From Aquipuribacter hungaricus (GTDB lineage Bacteria > Actinomycetota > Actinomycetes > Actinomycetales > JBBAYJ01): 64,000 nucleotides of DNA. Below the pieces are notes generated by a model that worked only from the letters and a program-made list of their open reading frames with translations, was not told the DNA's origin and did not search any database. The position numbers and the translations under genes are program-made. This document shows, one piece after another, positions 49,600-58,488 of the stretch. Each line of letters opens with the position of its first letter. The first letter of the stretch is position 1. The stretch spans positions 1 to 64,000 of the forward strand of contig NZ_JBBEOI010000002.1 in assembly GCF_037860755.1 (NCBI RefSeq), given 5' to 3'.

Positions 49600-50379
49600 A
49601 TGCCCCCGTCGTCCCCCTCCCGCCTCATCGTCCGAGACGCGGTGCCGAGCGACCTCGGCTACACCGCCCGGCAGCACGAGGAGCTGTTGCCGCACGGCCT
49701 CTTCCCTCACCTGGGGCACACGTTCCTGCGCCGCTGGCACGCCACGTTCCTCGACTCCCCGTACGGCATCGCCCTGGTGGCGGAGCGGTTCGGGGAGGCG
49801 GGCCCTGTACCCGTCGGCTTCCTCATCGGCAGCACCGACCAGGTCCGCCTGGTCCAGGACGTGATCGCCCGGCACCGGTTCCCCCTGCTGGTCGCCGGTT
49901 GCATCGCGCTCCTGCGACGGCCACGGCTCGCCGTGCACTTCGTGCGCACCCGCGCCACGCCCTACCTGCGCCGCCTGACCGGCATCTCGACGAGGCCTCC
50001 CGCCCGCCCGGACGCTGCGCCCGGTGCACCCGGGCCCCGAGAGGACACGGCGCCAGCACCGATCGCGGTGATCACGGCGGTTGCCGTGGACGCGACCTGT
50101 CGGTCCGGCGGCGCGGGACGGGCGCTGGTGGACCGGTTCGTTCTGCGTGCGGCGTTGTCCGGGGCAGAGGACGCACGGCTGACCACGCTGACCGGGGCGG
50201 GCGGGGCCGGCGGCTTCTACGAGAAGATGGGCTGGCAGTTCGTGGAGCAGCACCCCACCCGAGACGGCCTCACCGTGTCGACGTACCGCCTCACACCCAC
50301 CACGCAAGGGACGACCCAAACAACGGCGCACCCGGTCCCCGGCCAGCCGGCGCGCGGCGCTTCGCGGGGTGACAGGTGA
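49600..50379 (+). CDS. GNAT-family N-acetyltransferase
   Basis: 259 residues. The order of GNAT elements is visible: SRLIVRDAVPSDLGYTARQH, the strand YGIALVAERF then VPVGFLIGSTD, the acetyl-CoA-binding strand and loop IAVITAVAVDATCRSGGAGRALVDRFVLRAA, and the C-terminal ARLTTLTGAGGAGGFYEKMGWQF. Between the two halves lies a longer insert with a helix (HRFPLLVAGCIALLRRPRLAVHFVRTRA) and a Pro-rich loop. The substrate is unknown. Its stop overlaps the start of the next gene by four bases (GTGA). Confidence 0.83.
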   Translation: MPPSSPSRLIVRDAVPSDLGYTARQHEELLPHGLFPHLGHTFLRRWHATFLDSPYGIALVAERFGEAGPVPVGFLIGSTDQVRLVQDVIARHRFPLLVAGCIALLRRPRLAVHFVRTRATPYLRRLTGISTRPPARPDAAPGAPGPREDTAPAPIAVITAVAVDATCRSGGAGRALVDRFVLRAALSGAEDARLTTLTGAGGAGGFYEKMGWQFVEQHPTRDGLTVSTYRLTPTTQGTTQTTAHPVPGQPARGASRGDR

Positions 50380-51488
50380 CGGCGAACAGCCGACCGGACC
50401 GCCCGGAGGCACCCCGGGACGCGTCGCGCCGCTCGGCCCTAGCGGGCCTGGGTGCGGCCGCGGTCGCCGTAGTCGTCGCCGCCTGCTCCGAACCGTCGAC
50501 GTCAGCAGGTCGGCCCGCGCGCACGGTCATGCTGGACCCCGAAGGCCCGAAGCCCTCGGCCGACGTACCCGGCGACCCCGTCGACTCGGAGGGTGCGGCC
50601 CCGGAGGCCGTGGACCCGGAGGCCGACGCGGCCGGGTCGCCTACTGTCTCGCCGTGGGCGCCTGGGCCTGGCGAGGTCCAGCCGGAGATCAAGGCTGTCG
50701 CCGCCCGCCTGGTCGAGGTTGCCGGTACGTGGGGGGAAGGTGCTGGCGGCATGGAGTCGGCGGCGGGCCGGCTGTCGGCCGCGGGCTTCGACCCGGCGCT
50801 GGTCGCAGCCCTGTCACGGCTGCTCGACGATGACGGCGAGCGTGCCGTGGTGGACATTCTCTACCCGCAGTACGGCGGGCTCACCCCGGCGGAAGCCAGC
50901 GTCATGGTGGCCTTGGACCAGGCGTTGGTGCGGGGCGACGGCACCAGCTCCGTCCGGGGGATGACCCTGGACGTGCGGCTCGCTCCGTCCGCGACCGGGT
51001 GGTCGGTCGTGGCTGTCGGGCCGGACCAGCCGGCCCAGGGCCCGGGCTCTCCAACCCCGCTCGGCGAGGCGGTCCTGGCGAACCCCCGGGTGGTGCTGCC
51101 CGCGGACGCCCGGGCCGACGTCAGCTCAGGCACGGTGCTCGACCCCGTGCTGGTGGTCCTGGACGGATTGGCCCGGGACCATACGATCGAGGTGCTCACC
51201 TTCTCCACCGGCCACCCGGTCAACGTCTTCGGGACCGACCGCCAGTCCAACCACTCCCGCGGACGCGCCGTGGACATCTGGCGAGTCGACGGCGCCCTGG
51301 TCGTCGACCCCGCAACCCCCCGCGACCTGCTGGGCGCGGTGATGACGAAGGCGGGACAGCTGGGTGCCACGGAGGTCGGCGGCCCGTTCGACCTCAACGG
51401 TGAACGGCCCCGGTACTTCACCGACGACCTGCACAAGGACCACCTCCACATCGGCGTGAGCGAGGGCCGCTCCCCGGCCGTGCCCTGA
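50376..51488 (+). CDS. Exported lipoprotein with C-terminal M15-like peptidase fold
   Basis: 370 residues. The N-terminus DASRRSALAGLGAAAVAVVV followed by AACSEPS is a twin-arginine-like lipoprotein signal with lipobox VAAC. A helical middle domain (about 105-215) has a pattern resembling a DUF of unknown role. The C-terminal domain (about 255-365) has IEVLTFSTGHPVNVFGTDRQ, then NHSRGRAVDIW and KDHLHIGVSEG, which gives His and Asp (HxRGRAxD) and a HxH pair: the zinc-site pattern of the M15/LAS peptidases, which cut peptidoglycan peptides. The start GTG overlaps the GNAT stop. The activity is inferred from the pattern only. Confidence 0.75.
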   Translation: MTANSRPDRPEAPRDASRRSALAGLGAAAVAVVVAACSEPSTSAGRPARTVMLDPEGPKPSADVPGDPVDSEGAAPEAVDPEADAAGSPTVSPWAPGPGEVQPEIKAVAARLVEVAGTWGEGAGGMESAAGRLSAAGFDPALVAALSRLLDDDGERAVVDILYPQYGGLTPAEASVMVALDQALVRGDGTSSVRGMTLDVRLAPSATGWSVVAVGPDQPAQGPGSPTPLGEAVLANPRVVLPADARADVSSGTVLDPVLVVLDGLARDHTIEVLTFSTGHPVNVFGTDRQSNHSRGRAVDIWRVDGALVVDPATPRDLLGAVMTKAGQLGATEVGGPFDLNGERPRYFTDDLHKDHLHIGVSEGRSPAVP

Positions 51489-51692
51489 GCCCTTGCGGCT
51501 TCGAGGTGCGCTCGTCGCTGCGCACATCGGGTGACAGTGCGCCAGGCGCCTGCTCGTCCCCCCAGAACGGCCGATCGACGCTGTGACGCCCCGGTCGGCG
51601 GTCCGAGACCGTCGGTCGCGGACCGCGGGTCATTCCGCCAGCTACGCCGCCCGCTGTCCGGGTCCCGACCCACCGCCTCCGAGGAGCAGACC

Positions 51693-52220
51693 ATGGCCAT
51701 CACCGACCGCACCCTGACGGGCGGGGCGACCGTCCCCGGCCAGCGCAAGGGAGCCCCGGTCGGCGCCGACGACGAGACGGCCCCCCGGGCCGGGCGGAAG
51801 AAAAAGTTCGTGGGTGCGCTGGTGCTCCTCGTCGCCCTGCTTGGCGCGGGTGGCGGCGGGTTCGTCATGTTCACCGGTGGTGCCGGCGACGAGGCGGCCG
51901 TCGAGGAAGAGCCGGAGCCCGAGCCGGGGGCTGTCGTCGCGCTGGATCCGGTCACCATCAACCTGGCAGAGGGTCGCTACCTGCAGGTGGGGATCGCCCT
52001 GCAGGAGGCTATGCCCGAGGGGGGCGGTGAGGAAGAGGAGAAGCTGGACGGTAGCCACGCGCTGGACATCCTCATCTCGACCCTGTCGGGCAGAGCGATC
52101 ACGGACCTGCAGTCGACCGAGCAACGGGACGCCGTCAAGGCTGATCTGGTCGAGCAGATCGGCGAGGCTTACCACGGTGAGGTCTACGACGTGTACTTCA
52201 CCTCCTTCGTCATGCAGTAG
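51693..52220 (+). CDS. FliL-like membrane protein, outside a flagellar cluster
   Basis: 175 residues from the ATG at 51693, with GAGGAG nine bases upstream. A cytoplasmic Lys-rich stretch (RAGRKKKF) precedes one membrane helix (VGALVLLVALLGAGGGGFVMF); an acidic linker (EEEPEPEPG) leads to the FliL domain: VVALDPVTINLAEGRYLQVGIALQEAMPE, SHALDILISTLSGRAITDLQSTEQRDAVKADLVEQIGEAYHGEVYDVYFTSFVMQ. The TSFVMQ end is the FliL hallmark. FliL proteins surround the flagellar stator, but no flagellar gene is in the window, so the copy is orphan and its role is unclear. Confidence 0.87.
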   Translation: MAITDRTLTGGATVPGQRKGAPVGADDETAPRAGRKKKFVGALVLLVALLGAGGGGFVMFTGGAGDEAAVEEEPEPEPGAVVALDPVTINLAEGRYLQVGIALQEAMPEGGGEEEEKLDGSHALDILISTLSGRAITDLQSTEQRDAVKADLVEQIGEAYHGEVYDVYFTSFVMQ

Positions 52221-52246
52221 CCCGTCCACCGCCACACCTGGACGGG
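52221..52246. terminator. Hairpin after fliL-like gene, convergent with ccsA
   Basis: CCCGTCCA (52221-52228) and TGGACGGG (52239-52246) make a perfect 8-bp stem with a 10-base loop immediately after the stop codon. It has no T-run. Position between convergent genes supports a terminator. Confidence 0.6.
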
Positions 52247-52319
52247 CACGTAGGCCGACCTGCATGCCTCGCGCGGCGAAGGCCCACCCGCCGCAGCCTC
52301 TGGTGTGACGGCGAGGCGG

Positions 52320-53330
52320 TCAGACGCCGGCGTAGGAGTGCAGGCCAGGGAGCCAGATGTTGACGCCGAAAAAGTTGAAGAGGAAGGCGAGGTAGCCGGC
52401 CAGGGCGAACCAGGTCGCCTTCCGGCCGCGCCAGCCGGCGGTGGACTGGGCGTGCAGGTAGGCGGCGTAGAGGACCCAGGTGATGAAGGCCCAGGTCTCC
52501 TTGGGGTCCCAGCCCCAGTAGCGGCCCCAGGAGTCCTCGGCCCAGATGGCGCCGGCGATGACGGCGAACGTCCAGATCGGGAAGGCGAACACGTGGGCGG
52601 AGTGGGAGACCTTTTCCAGTGCGGCTGCGGCCGGCAGGTGTGCGGCGTACCTGCTTCGAGTGCCCTCCCCGGGCCTGGTTCGAGCCTCTGCGTGGCTTCG
52701 GTCCAGGCGCAGCCGTAGGAGGTACAGCAGGCCCGCGGCGGCACCGAGGGTGAACACGCCGCCGGACACGATCGCGGCGGCGACGTGGATGACGAGCCAG
52801 TAGGAGTTGAGCGCCGGGACCAGGTCCCCGGCCGGGGTGTAGAGGACGGTGACGGCGAGGCCGAGAGTGAGGGTGACGACGCCGACGATCCACGCGCCGA
52901 GGTCCTTGACCGGCTGACGGCGCAGGAAGATGAGGTAGGCCCCGGTGGCGGCCAGCCCGCCCGCGACGGCGTACTCGTACATGTTGCCCCAGGGAGCCCG
53001 GCCCGCCGCGAGCCCCCGGGTGATCAGGCCCATGAGGTGCAGGAGGAAGGCGAGGACCGTGAGCGACACCGCGACCCGACCCAGCCGCTGATCCGTCCGC
53101 GACCCGCCGGCGGCAGGGCCCGGGCCTGGCGATGAGTCGAGCGAGGAGCGTTCGTCCCACCTGAAGGGGACCGCAGGGACCAGGACCGCCTGTCCGACCC
53201 CGACGGCCTGGTCGACTACGACGGCCGCGCGGCCGCGCAGTGCCGCCTCGGCTGCGTAGGCGAGCATCGCCAAGGCGTAGACGGCGATTGCGGAATACAC
53301 GAGGGTGTCGCTCAGCCGGGCCCAGTCCAT
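52320..53330 (-). CDS. ccsA: Cytochrome c biogenesis protein, CcsA-type (haem handling, system II)
   Basis: 336 residues, eight or nine helices. The tryptophan-rich haem-binding loop is AEDSWGRYWGWDPKETWAFI. Histidines flanking it (VLYAAYLHAQSTAG, SHSAHVFAF, and the early LLHLMGL) fit the external and internal haem ligands. CcsA (named CcsB in some actinobacterial annotations) works with ResB to export haem and attach it to CxxCH motifs of c-type cytochromes. It is the last gene of a four-gene maturation operon (tlpA-ccdA-resB-ccsA) and starts four bases after resB ends. Confidence 0.95.
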   Translation of the reverse strand: MDWARLSDTLVYSAIAVYALAMLAYAAEAALRGRAAVVVDQAVGVGQAVLVPAVPFRWDERSSLDSSPGPGPAAGGSRTDQRLGRVAVSLTVLAFLLHLMGLITRGLAAGRAPWGNMYEYAVAGGLAATGAYLIFLRRQPVKDLGAWIVGVVTLTLGLAVTVLYTPAGDLVPALNSYWLVIHVAAAIVSGGVFTLGAAAGLLYLLRLRLDRSHAEARTRPGEGTRSRYAAHLPAAAALEKVSHSAHVFAFPIWTFAVIAGAIWAEDSWGRYWGWDPKETWAFITWVLYAAYLHAQSTAGWRGRKATWFALAGYLAFLFNFFGVNIWLPGLHSYAGV

Positions 53331-53334
53331 CGGT

Positions 53335-54993
53335 CTACTCCTTCGTCGCGGGTGTCGCGGTCCTCGCGGGCACCTTGGTCCGTGCGATTGGCTCCGGGCC
53401 GCTTCCAGGGCCGCTTCCAGGGCCGGTTGCGCTGAGGCGCACGAGTTCGTCGAGCAGCTCCGTCGGCGGGTCTTGCCGGGTCAGGCTGTACGCCGCCACC
53501 TCGACGCCGGTGGTGCCTGCGTCGGTGGGGTGCACCCGGACCCAGACCCGGCGACGGGGGATGGTCAGGGACATGGTGAGGCCCACGAGCAGCATGATCG
53601 CAGCCACCAGCGAGACTTCTTTTCCGGGGTCGTAGGCGATCTGGAAGTTGGCAAACCTGGCCACGCCATCGAAGGTGATGCTGCCCAGCCCGTCCGGCAG
53701 CGTCATGGTCTCCCCGGGTCGAAGAGCCCGGGTGAGAGGCTGCCCGCCCTCGCTGAGCTGGTCCATGGCTGTGGTGTCCAACCGGTACACCGACTGGGGC
53801 GCACCGTCGGACAGCCCCAGGTCACCGGTCCAGGCGGTGAGCAGCAGCTGCGGGTCCAGCGTGTCCGGCGACAGCGAGTAGGGCCCGGTCACGGGGTCGA
53901 AGGCGGCCGTGGGTAGGAACAGGCCCTCGAAGCCGAGCTGCTCCGGCCGGGCGTCGGGGGCCTTGACGACCCCTTCGGAGGTGAAGAACCCGTCCAGGGG
54001 GAGGAAGATCACCGGTCCGGCGGCGACCTCCCGCCCTTCACCGTCTCGGACCGTGACGCGCGGTGCGTACCCGTTGCCGGTGAGGAACAGCTTGGTGCCT
54101 CGGACGTCGAGCGGGGAGTTGACCGCGATGGTGGTCTCCTCCGCGGGCGAGCCGGGGCGCCGGGTGAGCGTGACGTCGGCCCGGAAGTCCCGCGCGGACC
54201 CGCGCTGCGGTCCGGTCTGTTCAAACCGGGCGGTGAACGTGTTGAGGGTGAGAAAGAAGGGTGTCAACCGGGCCTCGTCGGTGAAGGGCCCGGGCGAGAA
54301 CTCGTCGTACTGGGAGCGGGTGTTGGCGAACCCGCCCCCCTCGGCCACGACGACGCGGCCCTCGAACCCGAACAGGGCGCCGACGGCGATGCCGAACAGG
54401 AGCACCAGCAGCGACAGGTGGAACAGCAGGTTGCCCACCTCGCGCAGGTAGCCCTTCTCCGCGTGGACCGTGCTGGCGTCGACGCCGACCCGGAACCCAC
54501 GTCGGCGGAGCTCCTCCGCGGTGGCTCGGAGCACGTGGGCAGGGGGCAGGGTGGTGTCCGCCTGCTGGTGTCCGGGCAGACGGGCCAGGTTGCCCGGTGC
54601 GCGTGGCGGCTCGGCCCGGCTGGCCCGCCACAGCCGGGCGCAGCGCGGCAGCACGCAGCCGGTCATGGAGACCAGGAGGAGAAGGTAGATGGCCGCGAAC
54701 CACGGTGAGGCGTAGACCTCGAACAGGCCCAGCCGGTCCAGCCACGGCGCCATCGTCGGGTTCTCGCGGAAGAAGCCCGCTACTGCGTTGGGATCCGACG
54801 CCACACCCCGCTGGGGCAGCAGCGACCCGGGCACGGCGGCCAGCGCGAGCAGCGTCAGCAGGATCAGCGCAGTGCGCATCGACGTGAGCGACCGCCAGAC
54901 CCAGCGTGCCCACCCGGCGCCGCCTCCACCCTCCGGGCGTGCGGGCATCGACAGGACCCCGCTGCGCTCGAGCTGGTCCTGGACCTCGGTCAC
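53335..54993 (-). CDS. resB: ResB-type cytochrome c biogenesis protein (system II)
   Basis: 552 residues. N-terminal helices (SMRTALILLTLLALAAVPGSLLPQRG with LPQ, SPWFAAIYLLLLVSMTGCVLPRC and NLLFHLSLLVLLFGIAVGALF) are followed by a large outer domain (about 215-480) and a C-terminal helix (VSLVAAIMLLVGLTMSLTIPRRRVWVRV). The motif PGSLLPQ and GNLLFHLSLL with its His are ResB landmarks. It forms the haem lyase complex with CcsA. It starts with GTG and overlaps neither neighbour; ccdA ends 37 bases upstream. The Ser/Pro repeat GPGSGPGSGPEP lies near the C-terminus. Confidence 0.94.
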   Translation of the reverse strand: MTEVQDQLERSGVLSMPARPEGGGGAGWARWVWRSLTSMRTALILLTLLALAAVPGSLLPQRGVASDPNAVAGFFRENPTMAPWLDRLGLFEVYASPWFAAIYLLLLVSMTGCVLPRCARLWRASRAEPPRAPGNLARLPGHQQADTTLPPAHVLRATAEELRRRGFRVGVDASTVHAEKGYLREVGNLLFHLSLLVLLFGIAVGALFGFEGRVVVAEGGGFANTRSQYDEFSPGPFTDEARLTPFFLTLNTFTARFEQTGPQRGSARDFRADVTLTRRPGSPAEETTIAVNSPLDVRGTKLFLTGNGYAPRVTVRDGEGREVAAGPVIFLPLDGFFTSEGVVKAPDARPEQLGFEGLFLPTAAFDPVTGPYSLSPDTLDPQLLLTAWTGDLGLSDGAPQSVYRLDTTAMDQLSEGGQPLTRALRPGETMTLPDGLGSITFDGVARFANFQIAYDPGKEVSLVAAIMLLVGLTMSLTIPRRRVWVRVHPTDAGTTGVEVAAYSLTRQDPPTELLDELVRLSATGPGSGPGSGPEPIARTKVPARTATPATKE

Positions 54994-55030
54994 GTCGTCG
55001 CTCGCCGGGCTCGGGCGCGGTCAGCGCACA

Positions 55031-55777
55031 TCAGATGACCGGCGTGAACGCGGCCGCCCAGATGCGCATGGTGACCATGATGCGCTCCCACACCCCGGTG
55101 GCCAGCAGCAGCCCCGTGAGCACCAGCAGCCCCCCACCGGCGCGCGTCACCGCCACCCGGTGCCTGCGGACCCACCCCAACGCCCCGGCGGTCCTGCGCA
55201 CCGCTAGCCCCACGGCAAGGAACGGCACACCCAGACCCAGCGCGTAGGCGACCGACAGCAGGGTCCCCCGCCCCGCGCTGGCCTCGGTGAACGCCAGCGT
55301 CTGCACCGCCGCCAACGCCGGCCCTATGCACGGGGTCCACCCCAGTCCGAACGTCACCCCCAGCAGCGGGGCACCGACCAGACCGCGCGCCGGACGCAGG
55401 TGGAACCGCCGCTCGCGCTGCAGGCCGGGCACATACCCGAGGAACGCCAGCCCCATGACCACGATCACGACCCCCATCACACGGGTGATGGGTGACTGGT
55501 ACTGCAACAACAGCGACCCCAGCCCCCCGAACAGGGCACCGAAGGAAGCGAACACCGCGGCGAACCCGGCGACGAACAGCGCCGTGCCGGCCACAACCCT
55601 CCCGGGGCGCGGCTCGTCCAGGTCCGCACCCGACAGCCCGGTCACGTACGACAGGTAGCCGGGCACCAGCGGCAGCACGCACGGAGACAGGAACGACACC
55701 AGACCCGCCAGCACCGCCACCGGCACCGCGAGCAGCATCGACCCGCTCAGCACGGTGTCCTGCAGCACAGAGGTCAC
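55031..55777 (-). CDS. ccdA: CcdA/DsbD-type thiol-redox membrane transporter
   Basis: 248 residues with six helices. The two redox cysteines are in GLVSFLSPCVLPLVPGYLSY and FGLGWTPCIGPALAAVQTL. The protein moves electrons from cytoplasmic thioredoxin across the membrane to reduce outer thiols; with the TlpA-like protein encoded upstream it keeps apocytochrome c cysteines reduced for haem attachment. The start is GTG at 55777. It follows a short tandem repeat that separates it from tlpA. Confidence 0.94.
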   Translation of the reverse strand: MTSVLQDTVLSGSMLLAVPVAVLAGLVSFLSPCVLPLVPGYLSYVTGLSGADLDEPRPGRVVAGTALFVAGFAAVFASFGALFGGLGSLLLQYQSPITRVMGVVIVVMGLAFLGYVPGLQRERRFHLRPARGLVGAPLLGVTFGLGWTPCIGPALAAVQTLAFTEASAGRGTLLSVAYALGLGVPFLAVGLAVRRTAGALGWVRRHRVAVTRAGGGLLVLTGLLLATGVWERIMVTMRIWAAAFTPVI

Positions 55778-55784
55778 GCCAAGG

Positions 55785-55863
55785 CCGAGGTCACGACAAC
55801 GCCGAGATCACAACAACGCCGAGGTCACAACAACGCCCAGGCCATGACAACGCCGACGTCACG
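55785..55863. repeat. 17-bp tandem repeat between tlpA and ccdA
   Basis: About four and a half units of CCGAGGTCACAACAACG with small changes fill nearly the whole gap between the two genes and touch the tlpA stop. It may influence mRNA spacing or translation of ccdA, or be a neutral expansion. Confidence 0.85.
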
Positions 55864-56533
55864 GCGCCTCGGCGAGCGTGCTGTCCAGCAAAGCCGTGAG
55901 GGTGGCCTCCCTTACCGCTCCGAGGACTCTGGCGGCCACCCTGCCTTGCCGGTCCAGCACCAGCGTCACCGGCACAGCGGAGGCGGGCACGTACTGGCTG
56001 AGTGCCAGCACGGCCCGGCCGTCGGTGTCCTCGATGCTCGGGTACGCGATGCCGTGCTGCTCCTCGAACGCTACGGCTGCTGCCCGGTTGTCCTTCACGT
56101 TCACCCCGACGAAGGACACCTCACGCTCGCGGTAGTCCGTCGAGACCTTGGCCAGGACGGGGGCCTCGACGCGGCAAGGCCCGCACCAGGACCCCCAGAC
56201 GTTGACGACCGCCACGTCGCCGTGCAGGTCCGCCAGGTCCAGCTCGTCATCAGTCAAGGTTCCCCCGCTCAGCGCCACCGGAGCACCACGATCGGCGACC
56301 TGGTACTCGGTGACGGGTTGCGACACCGAGACCCCTGATTCGGCGTCACCACCAGGAGGTCCGGTAGCACCGTCGGACGGGCGGTCGGCGAGCCACATCG
56401 TCGACGCGCCCATAGCCACCACCGCAGCAGCACCCAACCCGCCCACGAGCAGGGTTCGGCGGGTGGTGGTGGACTGGGCCCCAGCTTTGTCATCGGCCGG
56501 ACGAGAGTCCGCGGTCCGGGCGCCGTCCTCCAT
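55859..56533 (-). CDS. tlpA: TlpA/ResA-type thioredoxin-fold protein, membrane anchored
   Basis: 224 residues. A twin-arginine-like N-terminus (TTTRRTLLVGGLGAAAVVAM) gives a signal or anchor helix. The thioredoxin domain (about 90-215) has VAVVNVWGSWCGPCRVEAPVL with the WCGPC active site, SFVGVNVKDNRAAAVAFEEQHGI and the cis-proline region YVPASAVPVTLVLD. It reduces apocytochrome cysteines outside the cell and is fed by CcdA. It is the first gene of the cytochrome c maturation operon; its promoter must lie between 56534 and the divergent M23 gene. Confidence 0.94.
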   Translation of the reverse strand: MEDGARTADSRPADDKAGAQSTTTRRTLLVGGLGAAAVVAMGASTMWLADRPSDGATGPPGGDAESGVSVSQPVTEYQVADRGAPVALSGGTLTDDELDLADLHGDVAVVNVWGSWCGPCRVEAPVLAKVSTDYREREVSFVGVNVKDNRAAAVAFEEQHGIAYPSIEDTDGRAVLALSQYVPASAVPVTLVLDRQGRVAARVLGAVREATLTALLDSTLAEAP

Positions 56534-56810
56534 GCATTTGAGGCTACGCCGCGTCTTGGGCCGGGTTGACTCCGGCCCGGCTCAGGCGCCTCAGCCGTGT
56601 CTCGTCCAGGCCCCCGTCAGCTGCCGCTTCCCGGTGCTGCTGTGCCGGCAGACGGGAACCGACGCAGCTGTGACAACAAGAGCTGTCGAGCCGACGGACG
56701 TGGACGACGGCCGAAATCGGCGATCAACTGTGCGTGGCGTACGCCTGTTACCCTCGACCTGAGATTGAGCCTTTGTCCGCAGGTAGGGGCCGAGCCGGCA
56801 GGAGTCCGCG

Positions 56811-58259
56811 GTGCGCAACCACGTCAGGGGGCGATCTTGCTGCGCGGTGTTGCTCGCGATGGCCGTTGTTCTGGGCACACCGGCTGCTGCGTCGACGACA
56901 CCGGAGGACCGCGAGGGCGTCGAGCAGCGTCAGGGCGAGGTGCGTGAGGGGCTGGACTCGTCCCGTCAGGAGCTCGATGAGGTAGGTGCCGAGCTGTCTG
57001 CGGCCTCCGAGCGGCTGGCCGGGCTGCAGGCGCGCCTGCCCGGGGCCCGGGCTGCGGTCGAGAAGGCGGCGGCCGATGTGACTGCCGCCCGGCAGCGGGA
57101 TGCTGAGCTGACAGTGGAGCTGTCCCTGGCCGAGGCCGCGGTCACGGCCGCCGGTCTGCAGCTGCAGGAGCGCACCGGTGCGGCCGATGAGACCGAGAAG
57201 GTCGTGGCCGGTGTCGCGCGCGAGGTGTACCAGGGCTCAGGGTTCACGCCGCTGACGATCCTCGTCGACGCTGACAGCGCCGGCGAGTACGCCGACATGG
57301 TTGCCTTCGCCGCCGTGGCCCGTCGTAGCCAGAACCAGGCCCTGTCGCGGTTGCGGGTGCAGCAGGTCGACATCCGCAACGCCGAGGCCCGGCTGGAGGC
57401 CGAGCGCGCCCGCGTCGAGGACCTGAAGCGTCTGGCCGCTGAGCAGGTCGTGGCCACTGAGGCCGCTGAGGCGGCAGCCCGCGACGCGCAGGACGCGCTG
57501 GAGACGCTGGTCGCCCAAGAAGACCAGGCTGTCGCCACGTTCGAAGCCGCCAAGGCCGCCGAGGAAGCAGAGATTGCGGCCCTCGAGGTCGAGGAGCAGA
57601 AGCTCGTCGAGCAGCTGGCCGCGATCGCCGAAGCCGAACGGCTCGCCGAGCTCGAGCGCCAACGCCAGCTGGAGCTGGAACGCCAGCGGCTAGCCGAGCT
57701 GGAGCGGCAACGGGTCGCGGAGCTGGAGCGGCAACGACAGGTCGAGATCCAACGACAGCGCGAGCAGGCGGAACGCGACAACCGACCCGCCCCAGCGCCC
57801 CCGCCTCCCGTCACGCCTCGGACCCCCCAGGCCCCGCCTGCGCCCCAGGCCCCGTCGGGCAGCGGGTTCCTGTCACGACCCGTTGTCGGTGCTCGCATCT
57901 CCTCGCAGTTCGGGTACCGGATCCACCCGATCCTGGGCTATCGGAAACTGCACGCCGGCACGGACTTCGCGGCGCCGTGCGGTACGCCCATCACGGCCGC
58001 TGCGGACGGGACGGTCGTCACCGCCGGCTGGGGCGGCGGCTTCGGCAACCTCGTCGTCATCGCCCACGGCAACGTGGGCGGCAGCTCGTTGGCCACTGCC
58101 TACGCCCACCAGAGCAGGCTGGCCGTGAGTGCCGGGCAGACCGTGAGCCGCGGGCAGGTCATCGGGTACATCGGCACCACGGGGAGCTCGACAGGGTGCC
58201 ACCTGCACCTCGAGACCCGGCTGGCAGGCACGCCGGTCGACCCGATGCGCTACCTCTGA
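56811..58259 (+). CDS. Coiled-coil M23-family peptidoglycan endopeptidase (LytM/EnvC-like)
   Basis: 482 residues from the GTG at 56811, preceded by GGAG at eight bases. A signal peptide (CCAVLLAMAVVLGTPAAAS) is followed by a long coiled coil (about 30-325) with repeats such as ELERQRVAELERQRQVEIQR, a Pro-rich linker (PAPAPPPPVTPRTPQAPPAP) and the LytM domain (about 355-480): ISSQFGYRIHPILGYRKLHAGTDFAAPCGTPI, AYAHQSRLAVSAGQTVSRGQVIGYIGTTGSSTGCHLHLET. The zinc ligands His, Asp and the HxH pair are complete, so it should be catalytically active. Coiled-coil M23 proteins work at the division site or respond to FtsEX; no partner gene is nearby. Confidence 0.94.
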   Translation: MRNHVRGRSCCAVLLAMAVVLGTPAAASTTPEDREGVEQRQGEVREGLDSSRQELDEVGAELSAASERLAGLQARLPGARAAVEKAAADVTAARQRDAELTVELSLAEAAVTAAGLQLQERTGAADETEKVVAGVAREVYQGSGFTPLTILVDADSAGEYADMVAFAAVARRSQNQALSRLRVQQVDIRNAEARLEAERARVEDLKRLAAEQVVATEAAEAAARDAQDALETLVAQEDQAVATFEAAKAAEEAEIAALEVEEQKLVEQLAAIAEAERLAELERQRQLELERQRLAELERQRVAELERQRQVEIQRQREQAERDNRPAPAPPPPVTPRTPQAPPAPQAPSGSGFLSRPVVGARISSQFGYRIHPILGYRKLHAGTDFAAPCGTPITAAADGTVVTAGWGGGFGNLVVIAHGNVGGSSLATAYAHQSRLAVSAGQTVSRGQVIGYIGTTGSSTGCHLHLETRLAGTPVDPMRYL

Positions 58260-58488
58260 CCGCCCGGCGGCCGGCGTGACCCTGCGGGGACACGGGATCC
58301 AGATCGCCCGGGGATCGTGCTGTCTGCCGGTGCACCTCAGCCGCGTCATGACCGGTCGGCCCATGGAGAGTCGTCACCGTTGCTACGGTTCCGACAACCA
58401 GGTTCGGGTCCGCGAGTCGGGCGACAAGGCCGGGAGCGAGTGCGGTCGAGATGGACCCCGAGGAGGGCATCGTGAGGGCCAAGTTCGG

